From JAHRVQ01 sp963976815 (GTDB lineage: Bacteria > Pseudomonadota > Gammaproteobacteria > Pseudomonadales > Azotimanducaceae), in contig CAXBLU010000007.1 of NCBI GenBank assembly GCA_963976815.1, positions 1 to 64,000 of the forward strand: a DNA stretch of 64,000 nt, written 5' to 3'. Below are positions 1 through 8,469 of the stretch, one piece after another (position 1 is the first letter of the stretch; each line of letters starts with the position of its first letter). The notes beneath the pieces were generated by a model. The model did not search any database. It saw only the letters and a list, made by a program, of their open reading frames with translations, and was not told the origin of the DNA. Made by a program: the position numbers and the translations under genes.

Positions 1-343
<343 letters not shown>

Positions 344-592
344 AAGAAGAATTACACTAGCCTCCCTTGTTACACCCTTTTGGAGCTCCCTTAGGACACT
401 AGTTGCGAATTAAGTTCGCAAATCTGATCATTCACTCCCTGTCTGTACCAGCCCAGTTTGTGAAAGCCCAGCAAAACTAAAATTACCATTTTATATTTAG
501 TAAGTATCACTCAATATTTGTGGTAACTCGTTCACTGGATAATTTTAGGTATCCAATCAAACAAGTACCCACACCTATTGCTTGTTTCCAAA

Positions 593-604
593 TTGTTAAA
601 GAGC
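593..604 (-). promoter_or_regulatory. boxA antitermination element of the rRNA leader
   Basis: The minus strand reads GCTCTTTAACAA, a match to the boxA consensus (TGCTCTTTAACA) bound by NusB/S10 during rRNA antitermination. It sits in the transcribed leader about 250 bases upstream of the 16S 5' end and about 150 bases downstream of the P1-type promoter, a usual arrangement in Gammaproteobacteria. Confidence 0.85.
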
Positions 605-757
605 GTTTAGCACAAGTTTCGGCGCGAAAAGCCCCTCACCGAATGATATTCAGTGGGGTTCCTTTGACTGGAACTTGTCCAAGGACACCATTTTTACTGG
701 GTCCTTCTTGTAGCTGCTGGCTTGCAGCCGTCTCGATCTCGTCGATCAAGGAGGCGT

Positions 758-785
758 ATAATACGTTAAAACTTCGCCTTTGCAA
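758..785 (-). promoter_or_regulatory. rrn P1-type promoter
   Basis: On the minus strand a -35 element TTGCAA (785-780) is followed by a 16-base spacer and a -10 element TATTAT (763-758). The 16-base spacer and the GC-rich discriminator ACGCCTCC after the -10 are typical of rRNA P1 promoters under stringent (ppGpp/DksA) control. The sequence upstream of the -35 is A/T rich (poly-T near 795-802 on the minus strand) and could act as an UP element. Confidence 0.75.
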
Positions 786-912
786 GACCTAATTTCAAAA
801 AAAGTGACAAACTTAAATCTCTTTTTCTTCGGTCTTGCTGTCCTTGATCAGGCTGCGCATTCTATAGAATAAATTCTAAAAAACCAGCAGTTTGTGATCT
901 TTTTAATCAGCC

Positions 913-1539
913 CTACAAACCCTTAATAGAAGCCTGTTTAACTGATCGATTTCGGCTGCTTTTGATCACCCGAAGGCTCATCAGCAACGCGAGGGCCGCA
1001 CTATACAGAAGGGGTTGTGTGAAGTCACTACGGGTTTGCCAAATTACGTGAATTATTCCGAGCAGCGCAATGACATAAACCAATCGATGGAGTCGTTTCC
1101 AGTTAGGGCCAAGTCGGCGCTGCATACCACGGGTAGAGGTAATGGCCAGGGGGATCATCGCCAAAAAAGCCAAAAACCCCACGGTGATGTAGGGGCGTTT
1201 AATAACATCCGCCCAGAGCTCTCCAGGGTTTAGCTCCAATAAAAATACACTGTAAGAAGTCAGGTGAAGCGAAGCGTAAAAGAATGCAAACAACCCGAAC
1301 ATGCGCCTAAAGGGCACAAGCCTAACGCTTAACATGTGCTGCAAAGGTGTGACACTCAATGTAGCAAGCAGTACCAATAGCGCCGATGTGCCTAAAAACA
1401 AGACTATTTCCTTCCCGGGGTCAGCTCCGAGAGCATTGGCATCCCCTTCGGAATATCGCCATACGCGGTACAGCAAATAACCTAACGGGCCGATCAAGGC
1501 GAGAAATAAAAGCGGTTTCCTAAATCCAGCAAGACTCAT
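913..1539 (-). CDS. msrQ: MsrQ, heme-binding membrane subunit of the MsrPQ methionine sulfoxide reductase
   Basis: A 208-residue inner-membrane protein of the ferric-reductase-like transmembrane (YedZ) family. About six hydrophobic segments are visible. His92, His151 and His164 sit at positions equivalent to the heme-ligand histidines of the E. coli protein. MsrQ passes electrons from the quinone pool or cytosolic flavin reductase to periplasmic MsrP, which repairs oxidised methionines in envelope proteins. It starts three bases after the msrP stop, so the two genes are one transcript. Length is normal for the family. Confidence 0.93.
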   Translation of the reverse strand: MSLAGFRKPLLFLALIGPLGYLLYRVWRYSEGDANALGADPGKEIVLFLGTSALLVLLATLSVTPLQHMLSVRLVPFRRMFGLFAFFYASLHLTSYSVFLLELNPGELWADVIKRPYITVGFLAFLAMIPLAITSTRGMQRRLGPNWKRLHRLVYVIALLGIIHVIWQTRSDFTQPLLYSAALALLMSLRVIKSSRNRSVKQASIKGL

Positions 1540-1542
1540 AGG

Positions 1543-2562
1543 CTAGAAACTTCTATTCAAATCCATGCCTTGATATAGGCCTGCCACTTGCTCGGCGTAT
1601 CCGTTAAACATCAACGTATCAATTCGGTTAGGAGAAAAGAGGGAGTTCGGCAAGCGGCGTTCCGATGCCTGACTCCAGCGTGGATGATCAACTTCGGGGT
1701 TCACGTTTGCATAGAAGCCGTACTCCCGGGGGTTCGATCGCTCCCAGGTTGTGACGGGTCTGGCGCTGGTGAATTCAATTCCGACAATTGATTTAATGCT
1801 TTTGAAGCCATACTTCCAGGGGACAACCAACCTTAATGGCGCGCCATTTTGAGGTGGCAAAACCTCGCCGTAAAGTCCAACACTGAGGAATGAAAGTTCG
1901 TTCATCGCCTCGTCGATCCGCAACCCTTCTACATAGGGATAGTCGATTGCCCTGAAACGGCTCGCCTGGCCCGGCATTTGAGCCGGATCGTACAGGGTCT
2001 GAAACTTCACATATTTCGCCTTAGAAGTCGGCTTAAAGCGCTTAATTAGATCCGCTAGCGGAAACCCTATCCAGGGCACCACCATTGACCATGCCTCAAC
2101 ACACCGCAATCTGTAGATCCGCTCCTCTAGCCCATGGGGTTTAAGGATATCTTCAAGCTGAAAACTACCCGTGTGCTCTGCTTCTCCAGAAATCTCTAAA
2201 TTCCAGGGATTGGTTCTGAAGTTCTGGGCATTTTCAAAGGGATCGTCCTTTGCGGTACCAAACTCATAGAAGTTATTGTACCGGGAGACGTGCTCATAGG
2301 GGGTGAGTGCTTCGGCTGTGCTGTGCTCGCTGACAATCGATTCACGCAGCTTGTCCTGCAACCACCTCGGCGCAGCCTTCGTGTAGGGTCCAGGATGAGC
2401 TGTACGGACAACAGCCTTCGCAATTATTGCTTCATTAGCGCTCACTTCGGGCACCAGACTAGCAATTACGCCCGCCGCTGTACCCTGAACAAATTGACGA
2501 CGACTAAGGTACACCGCTTTGTCCGTTACTTCGCTCTCTGGGATTTCCCAAGGTCTTTTCAT
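1543..2562 (-). CDS. msrP: MsrP, periplasmic molybdopterin methionine sulfoxide reductase catalytic subunit
   Basis: A 339-residue protein of the sulfite-oxidase-like YedY/MsrP family. The N-terminus carries a twin-arginine signal (SRRQFVQG near residues 20-27), as expected for a cofactor-loaded Tat substrate. The likely molybdenum-ligand cysteine is in RCVEAWSM (Cys154). It reduces protein-bound methionine sulfoxide in the periplasm using electrons from MsrQ. An upstream in-frame ATG at 2583 is possible, but the ATG at 2562 has a good ribosome binding site (GGAAG, seven bases upstream) and gives a normal Tat leader, so I prefer it. Confidence 0.93.
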   Translation of the reverse strand: MKRPWEIPESEVTDKAVYLSRRQFVQGTAAGVIASLVPEVSANEAIIAKAVVRTAHPGPYTKAAPRWLQDKLRESIVSEHSTAEALTPYEHVSRYNNFYEFGTAKDDPFENAQNFRTNPWNLEISGEAEHTGSFQLEDILKPHGLEERIYRLRCVEAWSMVVPWIGFPLADLIKRFKPTSKAKYVKFQTLYDPAQMPGQASRFRAIDYPYVEGLRIDEAMNELSFLSVGLYGEVLPPQNGAPLRLVVPWKYGFKSIKSIVGIEFTSARPVTTWERSNPREYGFYANVNPEVDHPRWSQASERRLPNSLFSPNRIDTLMFNGYAEQVAGLYQGMDLNRSF

Positions 2563-2657
2563 TACCAACTTCCTTTCAACCACATATTGTAGACAAGCGC
2601 GGGCGCCTGATTGTTACACCATTGTTGAATAGGATACGTTGGAAAGTAGAAAAGGTA

Positions 2658-3515
2658 CTAAAGCGCGTTTTGTTTCGGGGCGTCTTCGTCCGCCCGGTCA
2701 TTTTCGTCACGGGCATCGTCACGGGCGTCTCGCCGCCGCAGAAGGAACTGAACTGGCCCTGAAGTCGCGTAGCAGATACCAATGATCAGAAGCATCACGG
2801 GGGGATTTGAGAAGACCAGCGCAAACAGACCGATGATGCCGAGTAGATAGACAAAGGGAATACCCTCCTTATCACTCTTCATTTGTTTTGGGCTGTAATA
2901 ACGGACATTACTGACCATGAGCAATCCCGCCAATGCTGTTATAAACGCTGCCGGAAGGGCCATTTGATAAATCATGGGCATGTTCACATATTCAATCCAA
3001 ACCCAGACCATTGTGGCAAGCACACCCGCCGCGGCAGGACTAGCCAGCCCAAAAAACACCTGGTTATCGGGTTTAGTGTTGAAACGCGCTAAGCGCAGCG
3101 CGCCACAGGCCATATAGAGGAACGCCACTGCCCAGCCGATCTTACCGAGACTACTTAAGGCAAAGCTGAACATGAGTACCGCCGGGGCAACCCCAAAGGC
3201 GACCATATCTGAAAGCGAATCGTATTGGACCCCAAATTCGCTTTGGGTATTGGTCATGCGCGCTATTCTGCCGTCCAGTGCATCGAGGAATCCCGCCACC
3301 ACAATGGCAATAGCGGCATTTTCAAAAGCACCACTCATGGCGGCAATCATGGAATAAAAGCCAGAAAACAAAGCGCCGGTAGTAATCAGGTTCGGCAATA
3401 AATAGATACCGCGGCGCAATCCTGCCCGCTCTTCTTTGACCTCAAAGAGAGACGAGATATTGGCCTCGACCGTCGAGCCTTCCTGATTTTGTTGATCTTG
3501 CTGCTTGTCTGACAT
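2658..3515 (-). CDS. pssA: CDP-diacylglycerol--serine O-phosphatidyltransferase
   Basis: A 285-residue integral membrane enzyme making phosphatidylserine, the precursor of phosphatidylethanolamine. The CDP-alcohol phosphotransferase signature DGxxARxxxxxxxxGxxxDxxxD is present (DGRIARMTN...GVQYDSLSD, about residues 84-106), and several transmembrane segments follow. The N-terminal 25 residues are Gln/Glu-rich and the C-terminus is charged (DARDDARDENDRADEDA), probably both cytosolic tails. It is the integral-membrane type of PssA, not the E. coli peripheral type. It follows ilvH by 36 bases in the same direction; ilvI-ilvH-pssA linkage is also seen in other Gammaproteobacteria. Confidence 0.9.
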   Translation of the reverse strand: MSDKQQDQQNQEGSTVEANISSLFEVKEERAGLRRGIYLLPNLITTGALFSGFYSMIAAMSGAFENAAIAIVVAGFLDALDGRIARMTNTQSEFGVQYDSLSDMVAFGVAPAVLMFSFALSSLGKIGWAVAFLYMACGALRLARFNTKPDNQVFFGLASPAAAGVLATMVWVWIEYVNMPMIYQMALPAAFITALAGLLMVSNVRYYSPKQMKSDKEGIPFVYLLGIIGLFALVFSNPPVMLLIIGICYATSGPVQFLLRRRDARDDARDENDRADEDAPKQNAL

Positions 3516-3551
3516 TCTACTTGCCCTGCATGTGCCTGCTGAATGGTTTTA

Positions 3552-4043
3552 TTACAGCGCCAGAACCTTCTCACCTCTGGATAAACCGGATATCCCGGAC
3601 CGAACGACTTCCATCACAGTAGTCTCGCTCATCGCGTTTAAGAATGCATCTAGCTTCTCAGCGGTACCCGTCAGTTGCACCGTATAGGTAGCACCTGTGA
3701 CATCAACAATCTGACCGCGGAATATATCCGAGGTTCGTTTGACCTCAGCCCGCTGGGCGCCCGTTGCCCGCAGCTTGATCAGCATCAGCTCACGTTCGAT
3801 ATGTTCACCTTCGGTCAATTCAACCAGCTTCACAACATCAATCAACTTATTCAGTTGCTTGGTGATTTGCTCAATCTGCTTATCATTCGCGATAGTCGAC
3901 AGGGTCAAACGAGACAGGGTTGCATCCTCGGTGGGTGCAACCGTTAAGGTTTCAATATTGTAATTGCGCTGGGCGAATAGCCCAACAACCCTGGACAGTG
4001 CGCCGGCTTCGTTTTCCATCAAGATAGAGAGAATTCGTTTCAT
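3552..4043 (-). CDS. ilvH: Acetolactate synthase small (regulatory) subunit
   Basis: A 163-residue protein matching the usual IlvH length, with an N-terminal ACT domain (RILSILMENEAGALSRVVGLF) that binds valine for feedback inhibition, and the ALS small-subunit C-terminal domain. It partners the catalytic subunit encoded immediately upstream. The preferred ATG (4043-4041) overlaps the ilvI stop by one base (TAATG), which suggests translational coupling; the frame is open nine codons further upstream but this extension lies inside ilvI. Confidence 0.95.
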   Translation of the reverse strand: MKRILSILMENEAGALSRVVGLFAQRNYNIETLTVAPTEDATLSRLTLSTIANDKQIEQITKQLNKLIDVVKLVELTEGEHIERELMLIKLRATGAQRAEVKRTSDIFRGQIVDVTGATYTVQLTGTAEKLDAFLNAMSETTVMEVVRSGISGLSRGEKVLAL

Positions 4044-5782
4044 TAGGTTCGAACTCCCTTGCTGAGCCACATATCACGCATTGAGCCATTTGGCGCTACG
4101 TGCATCGGGTAAACATGCTCCTTGGGATCAACCATAATATCGACAAAAACCAGCTTGTCCTTCAGGGCGTAGGCCTCCTTCAATATCGGTTCGAGCTCGT
4201 CCAGATCCCGCACCACAAAACCAACGTGGCCGTAAGCTTCTACCAGCTTGACGAAGTCCGGCAGAGAATCCATATAACTATGGGAGTGCCGCCCTTCGTA
4301 CTGCATGTCCTGCCACTGCTTAACCATCCCCAGGGACTGATTGTTGATATTAATAATCTTCACCGGCAAGCCGTACTGAGCACAGGTCGACAGTTCTTGA
4401 ATATTCATTTGAATACTACCTTCACCGGTAATGCAGGTAACGGTTTCGTCAGGGAAGGCAATCTGCACCCCCATCGCTGCAGGTAGTCCAAAGCCCATGG
4501 TGCCGAGACCGCCGGAATTGATCCATTTCCGCGGCTCATCGAAGGGATGATACAGGGCAGCAAACATCTGGTGCTGACCCACATCCGATGTGACATAGGT
4601 GCTGCCGCCAGTCACTTCATAGACAGCCTTGACTGCCTCTTGAGGTTTGATGGTTTTCTCTTCGCCCGCCACCTTGTTGATCTTCAGGCAATCCTGACGA
4701 CGCCAGCCTTCAATTTGTTCCCACCAGTCTTTGAGTCGTGTTTTGTTGGCATCGGTTCGTTTTGGCAAAGCCACTCGAATCTGACCCAACATATCCGCCA
4801 GCACGCTATCAACGGGACCAACAATCGGTACGTCAACATCGACATTTTTAGCAATTGACGCCGGATCTACATCAATATGAATAATTTTGGCATTCGGGCA
4901 GAATTTGTTTAGGGAATTGGTCACCCGGTCATCAAAGCGAGCACCTATGGCCAGAATCAGGTCGCAATGGTGCATAGCATTATTTGCTTCGTAGGTGCCA
5001 TGCATCCCCAGCATACCGAGGAATTGCTTATCTGAAGCTGGATATGCACCCAATCCCATTAGGGTACTGGTAATCGGGAATTCAAGTTCCCGGGTCATAT
5101 CCCTGAGCAAATCACTGGCATTTCCCTGCACAACGCCGCCGCCGGAGTAAATCATCGGGCGCTCGGAGGCCATCAGCATCGAGACGGCTTTTTTAATTTG
5201 TCCTGTATGCCCTTTTGAAGCAGGGTTGTAGGATCGAATACTCACTTTGCCCGGAACTACGTAGGGCACTAAATCCGTCGGATTAGTAATGTCTTTTGGT
5301 ATATCAACCACAACCGGACCTGGTCGACCGGTGGTTGCAATAAAAAAGGCTTTTTTCAAAATAACCGGCAAATCTTCTGCTCGTTTCACCAAAAAGCTGT
5401 GCTTAACGATCGGTCGGGACACGCCTATCATGTCGGTTTCTTGAAACGAATCGGTGCCAATCAAGTGGCTCTGGACCTGACCGGAGATCACAACCATGGG
5501 AATCGAATCCATAAAAGCCGTTGCGATACCTGTAATGGCGTTGGTTGCTCCCGGACCCGATGTGACAAACACAACCCCAGGTCGCCCGGTAGAACGGGCA
5601 TAGCCGTCCGCCATGTGAGTGGCCGCCTGTTCATGGCGGACGAGAATGTGCTGTATCTGATTTTGCCGAAACAACGCATCATAAATGTGCAGTACCGCAC
5701 CTCCGGGATAGCCGAAGACGTACTCCACACCCTCTTCCTGTAGGCCACGAATCAATATGTCGCCGCCGGATAACATTTCCAC
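4043..5782 (-). CDS. ilvI: Acetolactate synthase large (catalytic) subunit
   Basis: A 579-residue thiamine-diphosphate enzyme that condenses two pyruvates (or pyruvate and 2-oxobutyrate) in the first common step of isoleucine/valine synthesis. The three-domain TPP fold is evident: an N-terminal pyrimidine-binding domain with the catalytic Glu (VRHEQAATHMADGYAR), a central FAD-binding domain, and a C-terminal TPP-binding domain with GEGSIQMNIQEL. The start is GTG at 5782 with GAGGA seven bases upstream; an ATG two codons later has poorer spacing. It is the first gene of ilvIH-pssA. Confidence 0.95.
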   Translation of the reverse strand: MEMLSGGDILIRGLQEEGVEYVFGYPGGAVLHIYDALFRQNQIQHILVRHEQAATHMADGYARSTGRPGVVFVTSGPGATNAITGIATAFMDSIPMVVISGQVQSHLIGTDSFQETDMIGVSRPIVKHSFLVKRAEDLPVILKKAFFIATTGRPGPVVVDIPKDITNPTDLVPYVVPGKVSIRSYNPASKGHTGQIKKAVSMLMASERPMIYSGGGVVQGNASDLLRDMTRELEFPITSTLMGLGAYPASDKQFLGMLGMHGTYEANNAMHHCDLILAIGARFDDRVTNSLNKFCPNAKIIHIDVDPASIAKNVDVDVPIVGPVDSVLADMLGQIRVALPKRTDANKTRLKDWWEQIEGWRRQDCLKINKVAGEEKTIKPQEAVKAVYEVTGGSTYVTSDVGQHQMFAALYHPFDEPRKWINSGGLGTMGFGLPAAMGVQIAFPDETVTCITGEGSIQMNIQELSTCAQYGLPVKIININNQSLGMVKQWQDMQYEGRHSHSYMDSLPDFVKLVEAYGHVGFVVRDLDELEPILKEAYALKDKLVFVDIMVDPKEHVYPMHVAPNGSMRDMWLSKGVRT

Positions 5783-5814
5783 CGCAGGGTCCTCGTTTAT
5801 GGATGATTTCAGAC

Positions 5815-5858
5815 GATCCGAGAAAAAAGCGGATCAGCCGAGGGCGGGCATTCTCGGC
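5815..5858 (-). promoter_or_regulatory. Two consecutive hairpins in the ilvI leader
   Basis: On the minus strand, upstream of ilvI, GCCGAG (5858-5853) pairs with CTCGGC (5842-5837), and just after it GATCCG pairs with CGGATC (5835-5815) around a loop with six T. A GC stem followed by a T-run within 8 bases resembles an attenuator, but the second stem encloses the T-run. A short upstream reading frame beginning ATGATGGCCGAG is not clearly rich in Ile/Val/Leu. This may be a regulatory leader; the mechanism is unproven. Confidence 0.35.
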
Positions 5859-5968
5859 CATCAAGCCGGAGCAGTCAATCAGACCATTTAGGAATTTCCC
5901 CTTGTAGCAGTCGATTCCAGCAAAAACTTAGAGTAAACTGGAAAATGTCTTGCAAAGTATAGCGTTAG

Positions 5969-6463
5969 ATGAAAAACCTAATCCTGATCCTTGGCATATG
6001 TTGTTTCACTGCAGTGGCAGCCACTGCAGAGGAAGAGTATTACACCTGGGTCGATGAAAACGGCATTACCAATTATGCGGAACGAAATCCGGAAGGCATT
6101 AACGCCACTTTCGTTTCTCAAAGCCAATCTTTTGGGCGACGCCCAGGCGGTAGGTCTGAAGCCGAAAGTCCTGCAGCATCCGCTGATCCCTCAGCTTCAC
6201 AATCCGCAGCAACGGGCAATGGCAATCTCGGCCCAGATCCCGACGCCCTTGTAAACGAGCAGGCGGCCATTCTAGCGGCAGAACGCGCCGACATCATGCG
6301 CAAAAATTGTGAAATCGGTAAGAATAACCTTGCCCAGATCAAAGCCTTTTCTCGCCTGCGGGTGACCGATGAAAATGGTCAGAATCGAATTTTAACTGAG
6401 GCAGAAAAAGAAGCTCGCGCCGAAGTTGCACGACAAACCATTCGCGACAACTGTTCAGCCTAG
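5969..6463 (+). CDS. Secreted DUF4124-domain protein
   Basis: A 164-residue protein with a Sec signal peptide (cleavage probably after AVAATA, near residue 20) and directly behind it a DUF4124 domain (YYTWVDENGITNYAERNP), a small fold widespread in Gammaproteobacterial envelope proteins with no established biochemical role. A low-complexity Ala/Ser/Gly/Pro linker follows (about residues 50-85), then a charged, probably helical C-terminal part with two cysteines (Cys near 112 and at the C-terminus) that could form a disulfide. It is divergent from ilvI and convergent with pgeF. Function unknown. Confidence 0.8.
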   Translation: MKNLILILGICCFTAVAATAEEEYYTWVDENGITNYAERNPEGINATFVSQSQSFGRRPGGRSEAESPAASADPSASQSAATGNGNLGPDPDALVNEQAAILAAERADIMRKNCEIGKNNLAQIKAFSRLRVTDENGQNRILTEAEKEARAEVARQTIRDNCSA

Positions 6464-6491
6464 ATCTACGAGTAGCAATCCTGGCGCTTGC

Positions 6492-7214
6492 TTAAGTCTC
6501 GATCTGACGCCAAATCAAAGTCGCGAACCTGCCTGTTTCTCCATCACGTCGATACGAATAAAAACGGTCATCGCAGGCTGTGCAGATATTCAAACTGCGC
6601 ACATCATTGACACCGAGAAATTCCAGCTGACGACTTGCCTCTGCCACCAAATCGAAGTAGTAATGTCCCGGCTTACTAGCTGTAAACGCAACATTGCTGG
6701 AAAATTGCGTGCGGACCACCTCATCAATTTCATAGTGGCAGGGACCAATACCCGGGCCAATCAGGGCATAAACCCTTTGGTTTAAAAAACAACTTATCGT
6801 CTTCGCGATAATGCCATTAGCAAGCCCGCGCCACCCAGCATGCAAGGCTGCTATCTGGGTCCGGTCTTCGTTCCACAAAACAATTGGCAGACAATCGGCG
6901 GTAAGAATGGCGAGGGGCAATAATGCTTGACCCGTGACACTTGCATCCGCAGAAGGCGGGACTTGCAATGACTCAGCCACCTCAACAACATCGTTACCAT
7001 GAACCTGGTTTAGCCAAACCGGTGCCATTGAATCGGGCAAAACACCCTCAAGAGCCCGTCGATTCAGGTCGACATTTAGCTGGTTATCTTTCACATGACT
7101 GGCAAGATTGAAACTAGTAAAAGGTGACTCGCTGACACCCCCCAATCGGGTTGTTACAGCGATTGATATTTCTGAAAACCCACTATCGGGAAATAAAACC
7201 TCAGGACCTGGCAT
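6492..7214 (-). CDS. pgeF: Peptidoglycan editing factor PgeF (YfiH family, DUF152)
   Basis: A 240-residue purine-nucleoside phosphorylase/laccase-like cytosolic protein. The conserved metal/active-site residues are visible: LTADCLPIVL, AALHAGWRGLANG and GPCHYEIDEVV. In E. coli PgeF removes L-Ser-containing UDP-MurNAc precursors and so keeps peptidoglycan composition correct; the family is often annotated as polyphenol oxidase. Its start overlaps the end of rluD by 14 bases, the same gene order as in many Gammaproteobacteria, which supports co-transcription. Confidence 0.9.
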   Translation of the reverse strand: MPGPEVLFPDSGFSEISIAVTTRLGGVSESPFTSFNLASHVKDNQLNVDLNRRALEGVLPDSMAPVWLNQVHGNDVVEVAESLQVPPSADASVTGQALLPLAILTADCLPIVLWNEDRTQIAALHAGWRGLANGIIAKTISCFLNQRVYALIGPGIGPCHYEIDEVVRTQFSSNVAFTASKPGHYYFDLVAEASRQLEFLGVNDVRSLNICTACDDRFYSYRRDGETGRFATLIWRQIET

Positions 7215-8160
7215 GTTGTCTTAACTTCACCAGCAGATCCGACATATCGTCCGCCAACGGAGATTCAAACTCGCATAGTTCGCCCGAGGCAGGGTGTACA
7301 AAACTTAAGTGTCTAGCATGAAGGGCCTGACGGGGAAAATCCCTTAATGCTTTGACCAGCTCACTCTCGTCCGCCCCCGGGGGATGGCGGAAATGTCCGC
7401 CATAGGTCGGATCTCCAATCAGGGGAAAACCCAGGTGTTGCATGTGAACTCGAATCTGATGTGTCCGTCCGGTCTGCAGCGAAAGTTCAATGTGGGAATA
7501 GCGCTGAAATCCCTCTAGACGCCGGTAATGGGTAATCGCTTCTTTGCCGTCGTCCCGAATGGACATTTTGGTTCGCTGAGTCCGGTGCCGACCAATCGGC
7601 GCATCAACCTTACCTGGGCGAACGATCACACCGTATACCATTGCCTCGTAGACCCGCTTTACTCGCCGCTCCTGTAGTTCCTGCACCAGATAATTCTGCG
7701 CTTGAAGGGTTTTGGCAACCACCATTAAGCCAGTTGTGCGCTTATCCAACCGATGGACAATCCCTGCCCGCGGAATTTCGTCGAGTCGTGGGCAATGGTG
7801 CAGCAACGCATTCAACAGCGTGCCAGTGCGATTACCGGCACCAGGATGCACAACCAGGCCGTCGGGCTTATCTAGAACCAATACCGCCTCATCTTCGAAC
7901 AAAATATCGAGGGGAATATCCTCGGCAAAGTCCGCTAAGGTCTCCGGCACAGCGCTTAAACGCAGGACCGCCCCGGTATCCACCTTAAATTTAGGGGCTT
8001 GTACCTCCCCATCAATGGTTAACTCCCCGGACTGGATCCATTGCTGCAATCGAGCCCGTGAAAATTCAGGGAACAGATCGGCCGCAACGCGATCAAACCG
8101 ATGGCGAGACATCGAAACTGGTACAACGGCCTCATCTTTTACGACATTTGGCGTATTCAC
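7201..8160 (-). CDS. rluD: 23S rRNA pseudouridine(1911/1915/1917) synthase RluD
   Basis: A 319-residue protein with an N-terminal S4 RNA-binding domain (about residues 18-75: FDRVAADLFPEFSRARLQQWI) and a RluA-type pseudouridine synthase domain with the catalytic aspartate in HRLDKRTTGLMVVAKT. It modifies helix 69 of 23S rRNA. The chosen start is GTG at 8160, which gives the usual N-terminal length; an ATG at 8112 would leave only two residues before the S4 domain. No strong ribosome binding site is visible before either. It lies upstream of and overlaps pgeF and is divergent from bamD. Confidence 0.92.
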   Translation of the reverse strand: MNTPNVVKDEAVVPVSMSRHRFDRVAADLFPEFSRARLQQWIQSGELTIDGEVQAPKFKVDTGAVLRLSAVPETLADFAEDIPLDILFEDEAVLVLDKPDGLVVHPGAGNRTGTLLNALLHHCPRLDEIPRAGIVHRLDKRTTGLMVVAKTLQAQNYLVQELQERRVKRVYEAMVYGVIVRPGKVDAPIGRHRTQRTKMSIRDDGKEAITHYRRLEGFQRYSHIELSLQTGRTHQIRVHMQHLGFPLIGDPTYGGHFRHPPGADESELVKALRDFPRQALHARHLSFVHPASGELCEFESPLADDMSDLLVKLRQHARS

Positions 8161-8318
8161 AGTTGGTAGGTCTGAAATCGGTTATTTCGCATAGGTTCCT
8201 TGTCCACCATTGGCCAGAGTATAATTCGGGATCGTTTTATCACTATATGGTGCACTTTGTGGTGCACTTTATGTTTAACTGGGCCCGTTTTTTGGGGCCT
8301 ATTGAGCTTAAATTATTA

Positions 8319-8450
8319 GAGCTGATGGCTCCTTACGATTGAGCTGAAGGCTCTTTGTTACCGAGCTGAAGGCTCCTTACGATTGAGCTGAAGGCTCTTT
8401 GTTACCGAGCTGAAGGCTCCTTACGATTGAGCTGAAGGCTCTATTATTAC
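8319..8450. repeat. Six 22-bp tandem repeats in the rluD-bamD intergenic region
   Basis: Six consecutive 22-base units start at 8319, 8341, 8363, 8385, 8407 and 8429. Each begins with the core GAGCTGAAGGCTC (first unit GAGCTGATGGCTC), which can form a small GAGC/GCTC stem. The second half alternates between CTTACGATT (units 1, 3, 5) and TTTGTTACC (units 2, 4), so the real period is a 44-base dimer; unit 6 is degenerate. The array ends about 20 bases before bamD. The rest of the 309-base gap (8161-8318) holds a 12-base duplicate TGGTGCACTTTG/TGGTGCACTTTA (8249-8272) and a GGCCC/GGGCC hairpin near 8282-8299. Confidence 0.93.
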
Positions 8451-8469
8451 ATGTCATTCTGAGAGGCGT

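Larger units (their letters stand above)
344..912 (-). other. rRNA operon leader and upstream region (no protein gene seen)
   Basis: This 569-base stretch lies between the 16S 5' end and msrQ. It holds the transcribed leader with a boxA element and the rrn P1-type promoter with A/T-rich upstream sequence, both listed separately. An open frame on the plus strand (520-792) runs antisense through the leader and has no coding features, so I do not call a gene here. Confidence 0.8.

Noticed and set aside
520..792. 90-residue plus-strand open frame upstream of 16S rRNA
   Set aside because: It lies antisense to the rRNA leader, covers the boxA and part of the promoter, and shows no domain or ribosome binding site.
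8319..8450. CRISPR array
   Set aside because: The units are contiguous without unique spacers, and there are no cas genes in the window.
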